NCBI RefSeq assembly: GCF_014861485.1
Contig: NZ_JACZHT010000002.1
Location: 372,001 to 436,000, forward strand
Source of the DNA: Phaeovibrio sulfidiphilus
Lineage (GTDB): Bacteria; Pseudomonadota; Alphaproteobacteria; Rhodospirillales; Rhodospirillaceae
Direction: 5' to 3'
DNA: 64,000 nucleotides
The notes under the pieces are model-generated. The model made no database searches. It saw only the letters and a list, made by a program, of their open reading frames with translations, and was not told the origin of the DNA. Shown here piece after piece: positions 9,327 to 18,240 of this stretch (position 1 is the first letter of the stretch; each line of letters starts with the position of its first letter). The translations under genes were made by a program, and so were the position numbers.

Positions 9327-10637
9327 TCAGTCCCGGGTCAGCAGGGCCACGAAGAACCCGTCCATGCCCCCGGCCTCGCCCAGGTGGAACGGAAACAGGC
9401 GGATGTCGCCTGCGGGCGTGAGCACCGGGGTGTCCGGCAGAAGGGCCGAGGGATCAATGGCCTTGCGGCGCAGTCCCTTATGACGGGCAAGGGCGGCCTC
9501 GACTCGGGGCTCTCCCTCCTCATCCTGAAGCGAGCAGACCGAGTAGACCAGCGTGCCGCCCGGCTTCAGAAGCTCGACGGCGCTGTCGATCAGCGCATCC
9601 TGGATGGGGTTCAGGTCGGCGGGTGTTCCCGCGCCCTTGATCCAGGCCAGGTCCGGGTTGCGCCGCAGGGTGCCGGTGGCCGAGCACGGGGCATCCACAA
9701 GGACGCAGTCAAAGGGCCCGTCGGAGGCGGGGGGTCTCCAGCGCGCCGCATCGGCGCAGATCACCCGGACATCGCCGCCCAGGCGGGTGCGCTTCAGGTT
9801 GTCGCGCAGGCGCGCAAGGCGGGCATCCGAGCGGTCCACGGCCGTGACCCTGGCTCCGGCGGCGGCGAGCTGGAGGGTTTTTCCTCCGGGTGCCGCGCAC
9901 AGGTCCAGGACCCGCAGGCCCTTCAGGTCGCCCATGAGGTGGACGGGAAGGGCGGCGGCCGCATCCTGCACCCACCACTCCCCCTCGCGGAAGCCGGGAA
10001 GCCGGGGCACATCGTGGGGGCCGGCAGGCATGCGCACCGATCCCCAGGGCGTGACGACGGTTCCGCCCAGCTTCTCGGCAAGGGCGGCCGCATTGCCGTC
10101 GGCGGGGGTCAGGTCCAGGCGGGCCTCCCTGGCGGAGGCGCGGGCGATCAGGGTCGCGGTTTTCTCTCCCCAGGCCTCGGTCCACGCGGTGGTCAGCCAC
10201 TTCGGGTAGTCCAGCAGGGGGTCGTTCATGGCCCGCATCTGGCGGGTGCCCTCGGCCGACACCTTCCGCAGCACGGCGTTGATCAGGCCTGCATATCCCT
10301 GAAGACCGCGCATCCGCGCCGCCTCCACGGCTGTGGCCACGGCTGCGTGGGCGGGAGTGCCCAGAAACAGCAGCTGGGCAGCGCCCAGGCGCATCAGGTG
10401 GCGTGCGCCGGCCGCCCGCTTGGGAACCGGCTTGTCCAGGTAGAGCTTCAAAACGGCGTCGAGGCGGCCCATGTGGCGGAACGTGGTCGCCACAAGAAGG
10501 CGCACAAAGGCCCGGTCCCGAGGGCCGAGCGCCCGGGTCGCCCGGTCGAAGGCGTCATCGAAGGGGACACCCTCGCCCAGAACGTCCAGCAGGATGTCGT
10601 GGGCGGCGGCGCGCGAAAGGCTTGCGGTCTCGGCCAT
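9327..10637 (-). CDS. rsmB: RsmB-type 16S rRNA (cytosine-C5) methyltransferase
   Basis: The product is 436 residues. It has an N-terminal NusB-like RNA-binding domain (about residues 1-135) and a C-terminal SAM-dependent methyltransferase. Visible motifs are the SAM loop 'DLCAAPGGKT', the active-site 'VDAPCSATGTLRRNPD' and the second cysteine motif 'VYSVCS'. The family methylates C967 of 16S rRNA. It starts three bases after the gpsA stop, so the two are cotranscribed. NOL1/NOP2/Sun relatives such as RsmF are the alternative, but the NusB domain favours RsmB. Confidence 0.93.
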   Translation of the reverse strand: MAETASLSRAAAHDILLDVLGEGVPFDDAFDRATRALGPRDRAFVRLLVATTFRHMGRLDAVLKLYLDKPVPKRAAGARHLMRLGAAQLLFLGTPAHAAVATAVEAARMRGLQGYAGLINAVLRKVSAEGTRQMRAMNDPLLDYPKWLTTAWTEAWGEKTATLIARASAREARLDLTPADGNAAALAEKLGGTVVTPWGSVRMPAGPHDVPRLPGFREGEWWVQDAAAALPVHLMGDLKGLRVLDLCAAPGGKTLQLAAAGARVTAVDRSDARLARLRDNLKRTRLGGDVRVICADAARWRPPASDGPFDCVLVDAPCSATGTLRRNPDLAWIKGAGTPADLNPIQDALIDSAVELLKPGGTLVYSVCSLQDEEGEPRVEAALARHKGLRRKAIDPSALLPDTPVLTPAGDIRLFPFHLGEAGGMDGFFVALLTRD

Positions 10638-10640
10638 TGC

Positions 10641-11648
10641 TCAGCCCAGCTCGGAACGGAGCGGACGGTTCAGCAGGCCGGCAACGGCGCTGTCCACGTC
10701 GATCAGGCCCTGCAGCAGTTGGTCCACTGCCTGGCAGATCGGCATCTCGATCCCGTGAAGGGCTCCGCGCTCCACCACGGCCCGCGCCGAGTGGACGCCC
10801 TCGGCCACAGACCGGCGCTTGCCCATGATCTCGTCAAGGGCTCCGCCCTGTCCCAGGCCGTACCCCACCGAGAAGTTCCGGGACTTGGTCGACGTGGCGG
10901 TCAGGATCAGGTCTCCCATGCCGGACAGGCCGGCCAGGGTTTCCGCCTGGGCGCCCAGGGCGCGGCCAAGGCGGATCATTTCCGCAAGGCCCCGGGTCAG
11001 AAGCGCCGCGCGGGCGTTTTCCCCGAGGCTGCGCCCCTCCACGATGCCGCAGGCAATGGCGAGCACGTTTTTCACGGCGCCGCCGATTTCGGCGCCCACC
11101 GGATCCACGGACACATAGGGACGGAACGTCGGGGTGCTGATGGTCCGCACGAACTTCTCCGACAGCGCGATGTCGTGGGCGGCCACGGTCACGGCGGACG
11201 GAAGCCCGAGGGCGACCTCGTGGGCGAAGGTGGGCCCGCTCAGGACCATCTGGGGGATTCCCGGCAGAACCTCGGCGGCGACCTCGGTCATCATCATGCC
11301 GGATTTCTGCTCGATCCCCTTGGCGCACAGCACCACCGGAACCCCGGCGGGCCAGCGGTCCGCGAGGCTCTCCAGCACGCTGCGGAGCGCCTGGGCCGGG
11401 CAGACCACCAGGACCGCCTCCGCGTCGGCGATGATCTCCAGCAGGCTTCCCGAGGCCCTCAGGGTCGGCTCCAGGGGCACGCCCGGAAGGAACAGGCTGT
11501 TGACATGGTTGGCGTTGATATCGCCGACGACCTCGGTCTCGCGCGCCCACAGGGTAACGGACCGGCCGGCACGACACAGCGTCTGGGCAAGCGCGGTTCC
11601 CCACGCCCCTCCGCCGATCACACCGAGTTTTTCAAAAACTTCGCTCAT
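10641..11648 (-). CDS. gpsA: Glycerol-3-phosphate dehydrogenase [NAD(P)+]
   Basis: GpsA reduces dihydroxyacetone phosphate to sn-glycerol 3-phosphate, the backbone for phospholipids. The product is 335 residues, the expected length. The Rossmann motif GVIGGGAWGTALA is at residues 9-21. 'VLCAKGIEQKSG', 'VLSGPTFAHEVA', the catalytic-lysine segment 'GGAVKNVLAIACG' and 'NARAALLTRGLAEM' are all present. It forms a two-gene unit with rsmB. Confidence 0.97.
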   Translation of the reverse strand: MSEVFEKLGVIGGGAWGTALAQTLCRAGRSVTLWARETEVVGDINANHVNSLFLPGVPLEPTLRASGSLLEIIADAEAVLVVCPAQALRSVLESLADRWPAGVPVVLCAKGIEQKSGMMMTEVAAEVLPGIPQMVLSGPTFAHEVALGLPSAVTVAAHDIALSEKFVRTISTPTFRPYVSVDPVGAEIGGAVKNVLAIACGIVEGRSLGENARAALLTRGLAEMIRLGRALGAQAETLAGLSGMGDLILTATSTKSRNFSVGYGLGQGGALDEIMGKRRSVAEGVHSARAVVERGALHGIEMPICQAVDQLLQGLIDVDSAVAGLLNRPLRSELG

Positions 11649-12117
11649 GGGAGTGCTTTATAGCGGGTTTGCCCGTCCGGGGGAAGACGGAAACCGGGGG
11701 CAGGACACGCTCCGGGCACGGGTTTGGGGGCTGCACCGGCCGGGGCCGCCGCTCCGGATTGCGGGTGCGCGAACCGTTTCGGGGGCAGTGGCTGTCATGG
11801 GGCCCCAGCGTTCCACAGGCTGGAGGACTGGGGCTGCACAGGCACAGGGGCAGGGGCTTCCGGCTGCCCTGCCGGCCAACACCCCTTCGGGTCGAGGTTC
11901 ATCGAAAATGCGCCTATGGGATGTAATTCATCTTGACCGCACAGGCCGTCCCGAGCAGTCTCAATTCACAGACAACACAACGATAATGAGCGGTTGCGCT
12001 TGCTGCTCTCCCGGGGGCCCGGTGGCAGGTCGTGGCCCCGCGCGGGGGGAGGGCCCGAACGAACCACCCGAGGCAGGATCCGGGCAGGCGCACCCTTTGC
12101 CGGGGGAAGGAAAAATC
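11649..12117. other. Intergenic region upstream of the CTERM gene pair
   Basis: This 469-base divergent gap separates gpsA from the tandem CTERM genes. A lower-GC patch at about 11890-11990 is the likely promoter zone. I see no convincing paired -35/-10 and no gene. The last 30 bases, just before the start at 12118, recur in similar form just before the second gene at 12921. Confidence 0.4.
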
Positions 12118-12924
12118 ATGAACGGAATTCTCAAATCAATCAGGGCCCGCTCCGTGGTCCCGCTTCTGTTTCTTTCTGTGGCTCTCGGAGCGATGCTGGT
12201 GCCCTCGTCCTCCCGGGCGGCGGACGACACCTACTTTCACCGATTTGAGAGGGTGACGGTGAACACGTCATACGGTTTCTCGGGCCGGCTTATGGTTGGT
12301 CGGGACGTTGGTCCACCGTGGAACCCCGAGGTAACCCCGGTCAGCCAGATTCAACTTGATGGCGGAATGATCCACAAGCTTCCTGTGCCGGGGGGTGGGA
12401 CCGACTGGAACAAGAGCCTCGGGATCCGGCTTGAGGTTCCGCTCACGCTCGTAAAGCCTATGGCTCTGAAGCTGAGACTGTCGATTCCCGAGTATCGCAT
12501 TGCTCCCGATGATTATGTGCCCTTTGAGGGCGAGGGGATTGTCTTCAATATCAAGGGGCGCGGTGTGGATTGGTCGCGTTCCATCTCGAGTGGCCCGGCA
12601 CTGAACGAGTGGGAAACCCACAAGCTGGCGTATCTGGAACCGGGAGAGTATGTCCTGTCCATGTCGGGAGTGGTCGGTGGTTTCGGGGACCGATCCGTGA
12701 ATGCCTGGTCGTTCAGCGGGAACTTTCTCATGTTCAGTGTGGGAGTTGTCGAGACCGATGTCCCCCTGCCTGGCGCCCTGATTCTTCTGGGCACGGCTCT
12801 GGCCGGGGCGGGGGCGGTCGCGCGCCGCAGGCACCGGGCGGTGGCCGGGACCGGGGGGCGGAAAAGCCCCTCCCGGCCCGGATGCCCACGGGCGCAGTCC
12901 CAGCCGGGGAAGGAAAAATCATGA
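12118..12924 (+). CDS. VPLPGAL-CTERM secreted protein, copy 1
   Basis: The predicted product is 268 residues and I do not recognise its central domain. The N-terminus is a signal peptide (about residues 1-35, ending 'PSSSRAADD'). The middle is beta-rich and ends in a 'YLEPGEYVLSMSGVVGGFGD' segment. Near the C-terminus is DVPLPGAL, a hydrophobic alanine/glycine/leucine stretch and a basic cluster ARRRHR: the three-part layout of PEP-CTERM/VPLPA-CTERM sorting tails, which exosortases recognise. Unusually, 28 more residues follow the basic cluster. GGAAGG precedes the ATG by 8 bases. The stop overlaps the start of the next, paralogous gene. Confidence 0.8.
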   Translation: MNGILKSIRARSVVPLLFLSVALGAMLVPSSSRAADDTYFHRFERVTVNTSYGFSGRLMVGRDVGPPWNPEVTPVSQIQLDGGMIHKLPVPGGGTDWNKSLGIRLEVPLTLVKPMALKLRLSIPEYRIAPDDYVPFEGEGIVFNIKGRGVDWSRSISSGPALNEWETHKLAYLEPGEYVLSMSGVVGGFGDRSVNAWSFSGNFLMFSVGVVETDVPLPGALILLGTALAGAGAVARRRHRAVAGTGGRKSPSRPGCPRAQSQPGKEKS

Positions 12925-13721
12925 ACGGATTTGTCACGACGATCAGGGCCCGCTTCGTGGTCCCGCTTCTTTTTCTTGCTGTGGCTCTCGGAGCGACGCT
13001 GGCGCCCTCGTCCTCCCGGGCTGCGGAGGACACGTACGTTTATCGGTTTGAAACAGTGAACATGTATCATTCCTATGGGCTTATTGCGGGCGCCCTGTAT
13101 GTCGGGCACAAGTACGAGCGCTACGGGGGCGGAGAATGGTGGAGCTCGACCAGCGAGTTGCGATTCAACTTTGTTGAGCACGACGACTGGAGCATGCGCT
13201 GGCCCAGCATGAGCCTGCCCTCGCCGTACAGGTATCCGGACTGGGACAACAAGCAGAATATCCGTCTGGAGATTCCCTTTACGCTTCACAAGGCCATGGG
13301 GCTGGAGTTCGGCGCGTCGAATCCCACGGGGGCCCGAGGCAAAGATCTGTACATGGACCTCCCGGGGAACGGGCTGACCTTTACCCTGCAGGGGCCCGGG
13401 GTGAACTGGACGGGCGTCCTGGATGGCAAAGCGGGCATGGGGGATCTTTCGGCGGTCTGGGCCTACCTGGAATCGGGCGACTATGTTCTCTCCCTGTCGG
13501 GAACGATCGGCGGTTTCCTGGACGGTTCGCTGGATGGTCTTGATTTCCGCGGACAGTATGCCGGGTTCAGCGTGACGTTCAGCGATGTCCCCCTGCCGGG
13601 CGCCCTGGTTCTTCTGGGTACGGCTCTGGCCGGGGCGGGGGCGGTCGCGCGCCGCAGGCATCGGGTGCGGCCGGGAACTGGAGCGGCGCACCCCGCTGAC
13701 CCGGGGCAGGGTCGGATCTGA
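12921..13721 (+). CDS. VPLPGAL-CTERM secreted protein, copy 2
   Basis: This 266-residue protein is a paralogue of the preceding one. The signal peptide and the CTERM segment (DVPLPGAL, hydrophobic stretch, ARRRHR) are almost identical at DNA level, with 4 differences in 81 bases between 12757-12837 and 13584-13664. The middle differs strongly, with 'WAYLESGDYVLSLSGTIGG' in place of 'LAYLEPGEYVLSMSGVVGG'. Its ATG overlaps the stop of copy 1 (ATGA), and the leader GGGGAAGGAAAAATC is shared. About 20 residues follow the basic cluster. A surface or biofilm-matrix role is an inference from the sorting tail. Confidence 0.8.
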   Translation: MNGFVTTIRARFVVPLLFLAVALGATLAPSSSRAAEDTYVYRFETVNMYHSYGLIAGALYVGHKYERYGGGEWWSSTSELRFNFVEHDDWSMRWPSMSLPSPYRYPDWDNKQNIRLEIPFTLHKAMGLEFGASNPTGARGKDLYMDLPGNGLTFTLQGPGVNWTGVLDGKAGMGDLSAVWAYLESGDYVLSLSGTIGGFLDGSLDGLDFRGQYAGFSVTFSDVPLPGALVLLGTALAGAGAVARRRHRVRPGTGAAHPADPGQGRI

Positions 13722-13890
13722 GCCGGCCGCGCAGGCGGTCGTTTGGGCCCGACAGCGGCGCACAGCCGGAGGTATTGCCGGAAATATCGCTGTCAATGCG
13801 GGGTGCCTGAAACGGGGGAGGCCTGGTGCCGCGGTCAACAGGGCCCCGCCGCCCCGGCGCCCGGCCCCCGTCTTCCTCCCCACCGTCCGG

Positions 13891-13950
13891 GTTCCAGACC
13901 CCGGCGTTCCAGACTCAGGGGGTCCAGACTGCGGGGGTCCAGACTCCGGC
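13891..13950 (+). repeat. Four 15-bp tandem units between CTERM copy 2 and prfC
   Basis: Four consecutive 15-base units (13891, 13906, 13921, 13936) follow the pattern G(T/G)TCCAGAC plus six bases. The length is five codons, and one plus-strand frame reads VPDPG-VPDSG-GPDCG-GPDSG. That frame overlaps the end of CTERM copy 2 and looks otherwise non-coding. The 327-base gap 13722-14048 otherwise holds only the terminator at its right end. Confidence 0.75.
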
Positions 13951-13995
13951 GTTCGGCCGCCCGAGACTCACCGTCCGCCTGTCGTGCGGGCAAAG

Positions 13996-14027
13996 AAAAA
14001 GGCCCGGCGGTGTGCCGGGCCCTTTTT
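13996..14027. terminator. Bidirectional terminator between CTERM copy 2 and prfC
   Basis: AAAAA, then GGCCCGGC, a five-base loop, GCCGGGCC, then a T run. The perfect 8-bp stem is flanked by A and T runs, so it can terminate in both directions. It lies 21 bases past the prfC stop and about 275 bases past the CTERM pair. Confidence 0.9.
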
Positions 14028-14048
14028 GTTGGCTGATGGGGGCAGACC

Positions 14049-15644
14049 TTACAGTCCGGTGTGCTCCTTGGTCTTGTGGAACGAGACCTTGGGGTAGTCC
14101 TCCGCCGCCCGGTCAAGGTGCCAGGCGTTTCGGGCCAGAAAGACCGGATCGCCGTCGTGGTCGTCCGCCAGGGCCCCCTGGTTCGCATCCACGAAGGCTT
14201 TCAGCACCCGGGGATCCTCCGCACTCACCCAGCGGGCCGTGTAGAGCGTGGTCGGCTCGAAAATCACGGGCACGTCATACTCGGTCCGGATCCGGTCCGC
14301 GAGGACGTCGAACTGCAGCGGTCCCACCACGCCCACGATCCAGTCCGCGCCGATCCGGGGCTTGAAGACCTGGGCTGCGCCCTCCTCGGCCAGCTGGGAC
14401 AGGGCACGGCCCAGATGCTTGGCCCGCAGGGGATCCTTGGGGCGCGCCTTTTGCAGCATTTCCGGGGCAAAGCTGGGAATGCCGGTGAAAAACAGGGACT
14501 CGCCCTCGGTCAGCGCGTCGGCAATGCGAAGCTGCCCGTGGTTGGGCACGCCGATGATGTCTCCGGCGAAGGCCTCCTCGGCCAGCTCCCGGTCCTGGGC
14601 CAGGAACAGGGTGGGCGCGTGCATGGTCAGCTGCTTGCCCGTGCGCACATGGGTCAGCTTCATGCCCTTCTTGAAGTGCCCCGAGCAGATGCGCACAAAC
14701 GCGATCCGGTCCCGGTGCTTGGGGTCCATGTTGGCCTGGATCTTGAAGACAAAGCCCGTGACCTTGTCTTCGTCCGGCAGAACCTCGCGGGTGGTGGTGT
14801 TCTGGACCCGGGGGGAGGGCGCCATCTCCGCGATGCCGTTCAGCAGCTCGCGCACACCGAAATTGTTCACGGCCGAGCCGAAAAACACGGGGGACAGGTG
14901 CCCGGCCCGATAGGAGTCCCGGTCGAAGGGCGGACACAGGCCGCGCACCATCTCCACATCCTCCACCAGCTTTTCATAGGCGTGGGAGGGCAGGCGGTCC
15001 GCCAGCTTCGGGTCATCCAGCCCGGTGAACTGTTCGCCCTCCTTGGGCAGGGCGCCTTTTGCGCCCTTTTCCATCAGCACCAGCCGGTCCGACAGCAGGT
15101 CATAGCAGCCCAGGAAGTCCCGTCCCATGCCGATGGGCCAGGTGGCCGGGGTCACGTCCAGAGCCAGGGTCTGCTCGATCTCGTCCAGAAGGTCCAGGGG
15201 CTCGCGCCCGTCCCGGTCCAGCTTGTTGATAAAGGTGATGATGGGGACATCGCGCAGGCGGCAGACCTCGAACAGCTTGCGGGTCTGCTCCTCGATGCCC
15301 TTGGCCGAGTCGATCACCATGACGGCGGAGTCCACCGCCGTGAGCGTCCGGTAGGTGTCCTCGGAGAAGTCCTCGTGCCCCGGTGTGTCCAGCAGATTGA
15401 ACGCGCAGCCGGTGTAGTCGAAGCTCATGACCGAGGACGCCACAGAGATGCCACGCTCGCGTTCCACCTTCATCCAGTCCGAGTGGGCGCGTCGGGCCTC
15501 CCCCCGGGCTTTCACAGCGCCTGCAAGCTGAATGGCGCCCCCGAAAAGCAGCAGCTTTTCCGTCAGGGTGGTCTTGCCCGCGTCAGGGTGGGCGATGATG
15601 GCGAAGGTCCGCCGCTGGTCGATTTTGTCGGAGATGAAGCTCAT
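14049..15644 (-). CDS. prfC: Peptide chain release factor 3
   Basis: RF3 is a GTPase that removes RF1/RF2 from the ribosome after termination. The product is 531 residues, close to the E. coli length. GTPase motifs are 'AHPDAGKTTLTEKLL' (G1), 'LLDTPGHEDFSEDTYRT' (G3) and 'TFINKLDR' (G4). The C-terminal 'GVVGPLQFDVLADRI' is characteristic. I start at MSFISDKIDQRRTF (15644). The open frame extends nearly 400 codons upstream, but that stretch is antisense to the ABC transporter genes. Confidence 0.96.
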   Translation of the reverse strand: MSFISDKIDQRRTFAIIAHPDAGKTTLTEKLLLFGGAIQLAGAVKARGEARRAHSDWMKVERERGISVASSVMSFDYTGCAFNLLDTPGHEDFSEDTYRTLTAVDSAVMVIDSAKGIEEQTRKLFEVCRLRDVPIITFINKLDRDGREPLDLLDEIEQTLALDVTPATWPIGMGRDFLGCYDLLSDRLVLMEKGAKGALPKEGEQFTGLDDPKLADRLPSHAYEKLVEDVEMVRGLCPPFDRDSYRAGHLSPVFFGSAVNNFGVRELLNGIAEMAPSPRVQNTTTREVLPDEDKVTGFVFKIQANMDPKHRDRIAFVRICSGHFKKGMKLTHVRTGKQLTMHAPTLFLAQDRELAEEAFAGDIIGVPNHGQLRIADALTEGESLFFTGIPSFAPEMLQKARPKDPLRAKHLGRALSQLAEEGAAQVFKPRIGADWIVGVVGPLQFDVLADRIRTEYDVPVIFEPTTLYTARWVSAEDPRVLKAFVDANQGALADDHDGDPVFLARNAWHLDRAAEDYPKVSFHKTKEHTGL

Positions 15645-15842
15645 GGACTGGGGCCGGAAAACAGGAAGTGACGGAAAAAAGTATGGACAAGGGGGAAAAC
15701 CCGCCTTAACCGGTTCTGTCGGCAAGGGCCGCGGAGCCCCGGTCCGGGCAGCGGGACTTTCGCAAGGCCGGGCCCCGATTACCAGCTTTTTTTCCCGGCA
15801 GTGTCCGGAAGCCCCCGTCGAGGGGAAAACAGGCAGGCGGAA

Positions 15843-16829
15843 ATGATTCGTATTCGTGGACTGTCGTACGTTTACGCCCTCGGGCGCTCCCGCGAGGGGC
15901 GCACGGCGCTTGACGGCCTTGATCTTGATATCGCGGCCGGAACCATGACCATCCTTGCCGGACCGAACGGGTCGGGCAAATCCACCCTTTTTCGTCTTCT
16001 TTCCGGTCTCGCGCTGCCTTCCCGGGGCTCGGTCGAGATTGGCGGGTTCGACCTGTTTGCGGCTCCGGCCCAGGCGCGGGCCCTGCTGGGCGTCGTGTTC
16101 CAGTCCCCGGCCCTGGACAGGCATCTGAGCGTGGAGGAGAACCTCTCCCTGCACGGAGCCCTGTTCGGCCTTCGCGGGCGGGTGCTGCGCGACCGGATCC
16201 GGGAGTCCCTGTCCTGGAGCGGCCTGACGGATCGCCTGCCCGACCGGGTCGGCACCCTGTCCGGCGGTCTGGCCCGGCAGGTGGAGCTGGCCAAGGCCCT
16301 GATGAGCGCGCCCTCCGTCCTGTTGCTTGACGAGCCCACCACCGGCCTGGATCCGGCGGCGCGGCGCTCGTTTCTCGAGCAGCTTGCTCGCCTGAAGCGC
16401 GAGCGGGAGATGACCATCCTGATGACCAGCCATGTGTTCTCGGAGGCCGAGAACGCGGACCGGGTGGCGATCCTCTCCCAGGGGCGCCTGCTGGCCCATG
16501 ACACCCCGGCTGCCCTGTGCGGACGGCTGGGGCGCAACGTTTTGGTGGTGAACACCCCGTCCGAGGAGCGGGCCCGCGCCCTTCTGCCCTCTGTGGCGGA
16601 GCGGCTGGGCCATTCCTGCGTGCTGTGCGGCAGCGAGATCCGCCTTGAGCTGGGGCGCGACGAGCCCCCGGTTCCGCTGATCGATGCGGTGCTGGACTCG
16701 TTCCGTGACGAGATCACGGGGGTCGCCGTGCGGGAGCCGACCCTGGATGACGTGTTTGTCCACCTGACCGGCGCCGGCCCCGGAACCTCCCCCTTCGTGC
16801 CCAAACCGCAAATGGATCTGGCATCATGA
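15843..16829 (+). CDS. ABC transporter ATP-binding protein (DrrA/CcmA-like)
   Basis: The product is 328 residues from MIRIRGLSYVYA. It has Walker A GPNGSGKST, a Q-loop in 'VVFQSPALDRHLSVEENLSL', the signature LSGGLARQVELAKAL, Walker B VLLLDEPTT and the switch histidine in 'MTSHVFSEAE'. An additional domain of about 100 residues at the C-terminus is typical of the DrrA/NodI group. It overlaps the following permease gene by four bases (ATGA). The substrate cannot be told from sequence. Confidence 0.93.
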   Translation: MIRIRGLSYVYALGRSREGRTALDGLDLDIAAGTMTILAGPNGSGKSTLFRLLSGLALPSRGSVEIGGFDLFAAPAQARALLGVVFQSPALDRHLSVEENLSLHGALFGLRGRVLRDRIRESLSWSGLTDRLPDRVGTLSGGLARQVELAKALMSAPSVLLLDEPTTGLDPAARRSFLEQLARLKREREMTILMTSHVFSEAENADRVAILSQGRLLAHDTPAALCGRLGRNVLVVNTPSEERARALLPSVAERLGHSCVLCGSEIRLELGRDEPPVPLIDAVLDSFRDEITGVAVREPTLDDVFVHLTGAGPGTSPFVPKPQMDLAS

Positions 16830-17668
16830 CGTCCCCGACCCCGTTTGCCGGAACTCCGACGTTCCGCGCCACAACCCGCGATGCGACCCTGGCTCTGGCC
16901 CGGCGCGACCTGCTGCGTTTTGTCCGGCAGCCCGCCCGGCTGGCGGGAACCCTCGGGCAGCCCCTGCTGTTCTGGCTGGTGCTGGGGGCGGGGCTCTCGC
17001 CGTCCTTTGATGCGGGGACCTTCGCCGGCGGCGGCATGACCTACACCGAGTACTTCTACCCCGGCATGCTGGCCATGATGGTCCTGTTCGCCAGCGTCTT
17101 CTCCACGATCACCCTGATCGAGGACCGGGACCAGGGCTTTCTCCAGGGCGTGATGGCGGCGCCCGTCTCCCGGCTGTCCATCGTCATGGGCAAGGTTCTG
17201 GGCGGCACCATGGTGGCCATGATCCAGGCCTCGATCCTGCTGCTGGCCATCCCCTTCATGGGGTTTCACATCGGCCCCGGGTCCGTGGTGATGATTGTGG
17301 TGACCCTTGCGGTGCTGTCAGTCGCCTGCACCGGGTTTGGATTTCTGGTGGCCTGGTCCATGGAGTCCACCGCAGGCTTCCACGGGGTGATGATGCTGGT
17401 CATGATGCCCCTGTGGTTCCTGTCCTCGGCCCTGTTCCCCCTGGAAAGTGCGCCCGCGATCCTGAAGGGGGTCATGTATGTGAACCCGTTCACCTGGGCC
17501 ATGATCCTGCTGCGCGCCCCGTTTTACGGCGGTCCGCTGGAGTGCTTCGCCGACACCCGGTATCTGACCGCGCTGGGGATTACGGCCGGTGTGGTGCTGC
17601 TGATCCTGTGGGGCGGGGTCCGGCGTGTGAAGCGCCGCGAGAAGGGGCTGCCACTCGCCCGGGGCTGA
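16826..17668 (+). CDS. ABC-2 type transporter permease
   Basis: This 280-residue inner-membrane protein has about six hydrophobic segments. The ABC-2 pattern 'TLIEDRDQGFLQGVMAAPVS' follows the second segment. 'VMMLVMMPLWFLSSALFPLE' and 'MYVNPFTWAMILLRAPF' match the conserved second half of the family. It forms a half-transporter pair with the upstream ATPase and is translationally coupled to it. The substrate is unknown. Confidence 0.93.
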   Translation: MTSPTPFAGTPTFRATTRDATLALARRDLLRFVRQPARLAGTLGQPLLFWLVLGAGLSPSFDAGTFAGGGMTYTEYFYPGMLAMMVLFASVFSTITLIEDRDQGFLQGVMAAPVSRLSIVMGKVLGGTMVAMIQASILLLAIPFMGFHIGPGSVVMIVVTLAVLSVACTGFGFLVAWSMESTAGFHGVMMLVMMPLWFLSSALFPLESAPAILKGVMYVNPFTWAMILLRAPFYGGPLECFADTRYLTALGITAGVVLLILWGGVRRVKRREKGLPLARG

Positions 17669-17867
17669 GAGCCCCCGCGTCGGCCGCTGTGGCGGTCCCC
17701 CGTGTCGGGCGCCCGGTGTCTTGTCGTCGGTCCCCGGCTGTGGTGCGCGGGGTGCCCGGCAGGGGTGGTTCGGCTCCGGGTTCAGGTCCGTAAAAATCTT
17801 TTCATTTTCCGATAGTTGTTGGCGAGACCTCACGCGGACTGACAGGTCTTCCCAGTCCGGTTTTCCC

Positions 17868-17898
17868 GCCCTTTCAGGGCCTGTTTTCGGCTTTTTTT
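17868..17898 (+). terminator. Likely terminator of the ABC transporter operon
   Basis: A short hairpin GCCCT-TTC-AGGGC is followed by a T-rich tract ending in seven Ts, about 200 bases after the permease stop. The stem is only five base pairs. The rest of the 17669-18295 gap shows no gene. Confidence 0.45.
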
Positions 17899-18240
17899 GG
17901 GGGTGGGGCGTCCGCCTCCGGGCGCGCGCCGCGCCCGCAGGGATCGGGTCCGGTTGCGGCAAGGAAACGGGGCGGCCCCCTCTCCGAAGCCGCCCCTTCG
18001 GGCTTTGGGAACCGGGTGACGATCCGGTCCCCTGCCGTATTTCATCCTTGCGGATCCTGGCTCCGGCAGCGGCCCGCCCGGGGCTGCCACCGGAGTTCCC
18101 GTCCCCGTTGCCGTTCGGCATCCTGCCTGCAGTCGGGACGGGAGCCGGGGGCGGACTGTTCCCGCTCCCGGTGTCTCACCGGCCGGGCCTGTTCGGGGCG
18201 CGGTCGGAAAGGGTGGGCATGCTGGTCTCGGGCCCGCACG

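Noticed and set aside
12081-12112. GG-N10-GC (sigma-54-like) match just upstream of CTERM copy 1
   Set aside because: Its start point would fall inside the Shine-Dalgarno region, leaving no ribosome-binding site; the equivalent place before copy 2 lacks the TTGC half.
13585-14097. ORF containing the VPDSG repeats
   Set aside because: It starts inside CTERM copy 2 in another frame, has no ribosome site and runs through the terminator into prfC.
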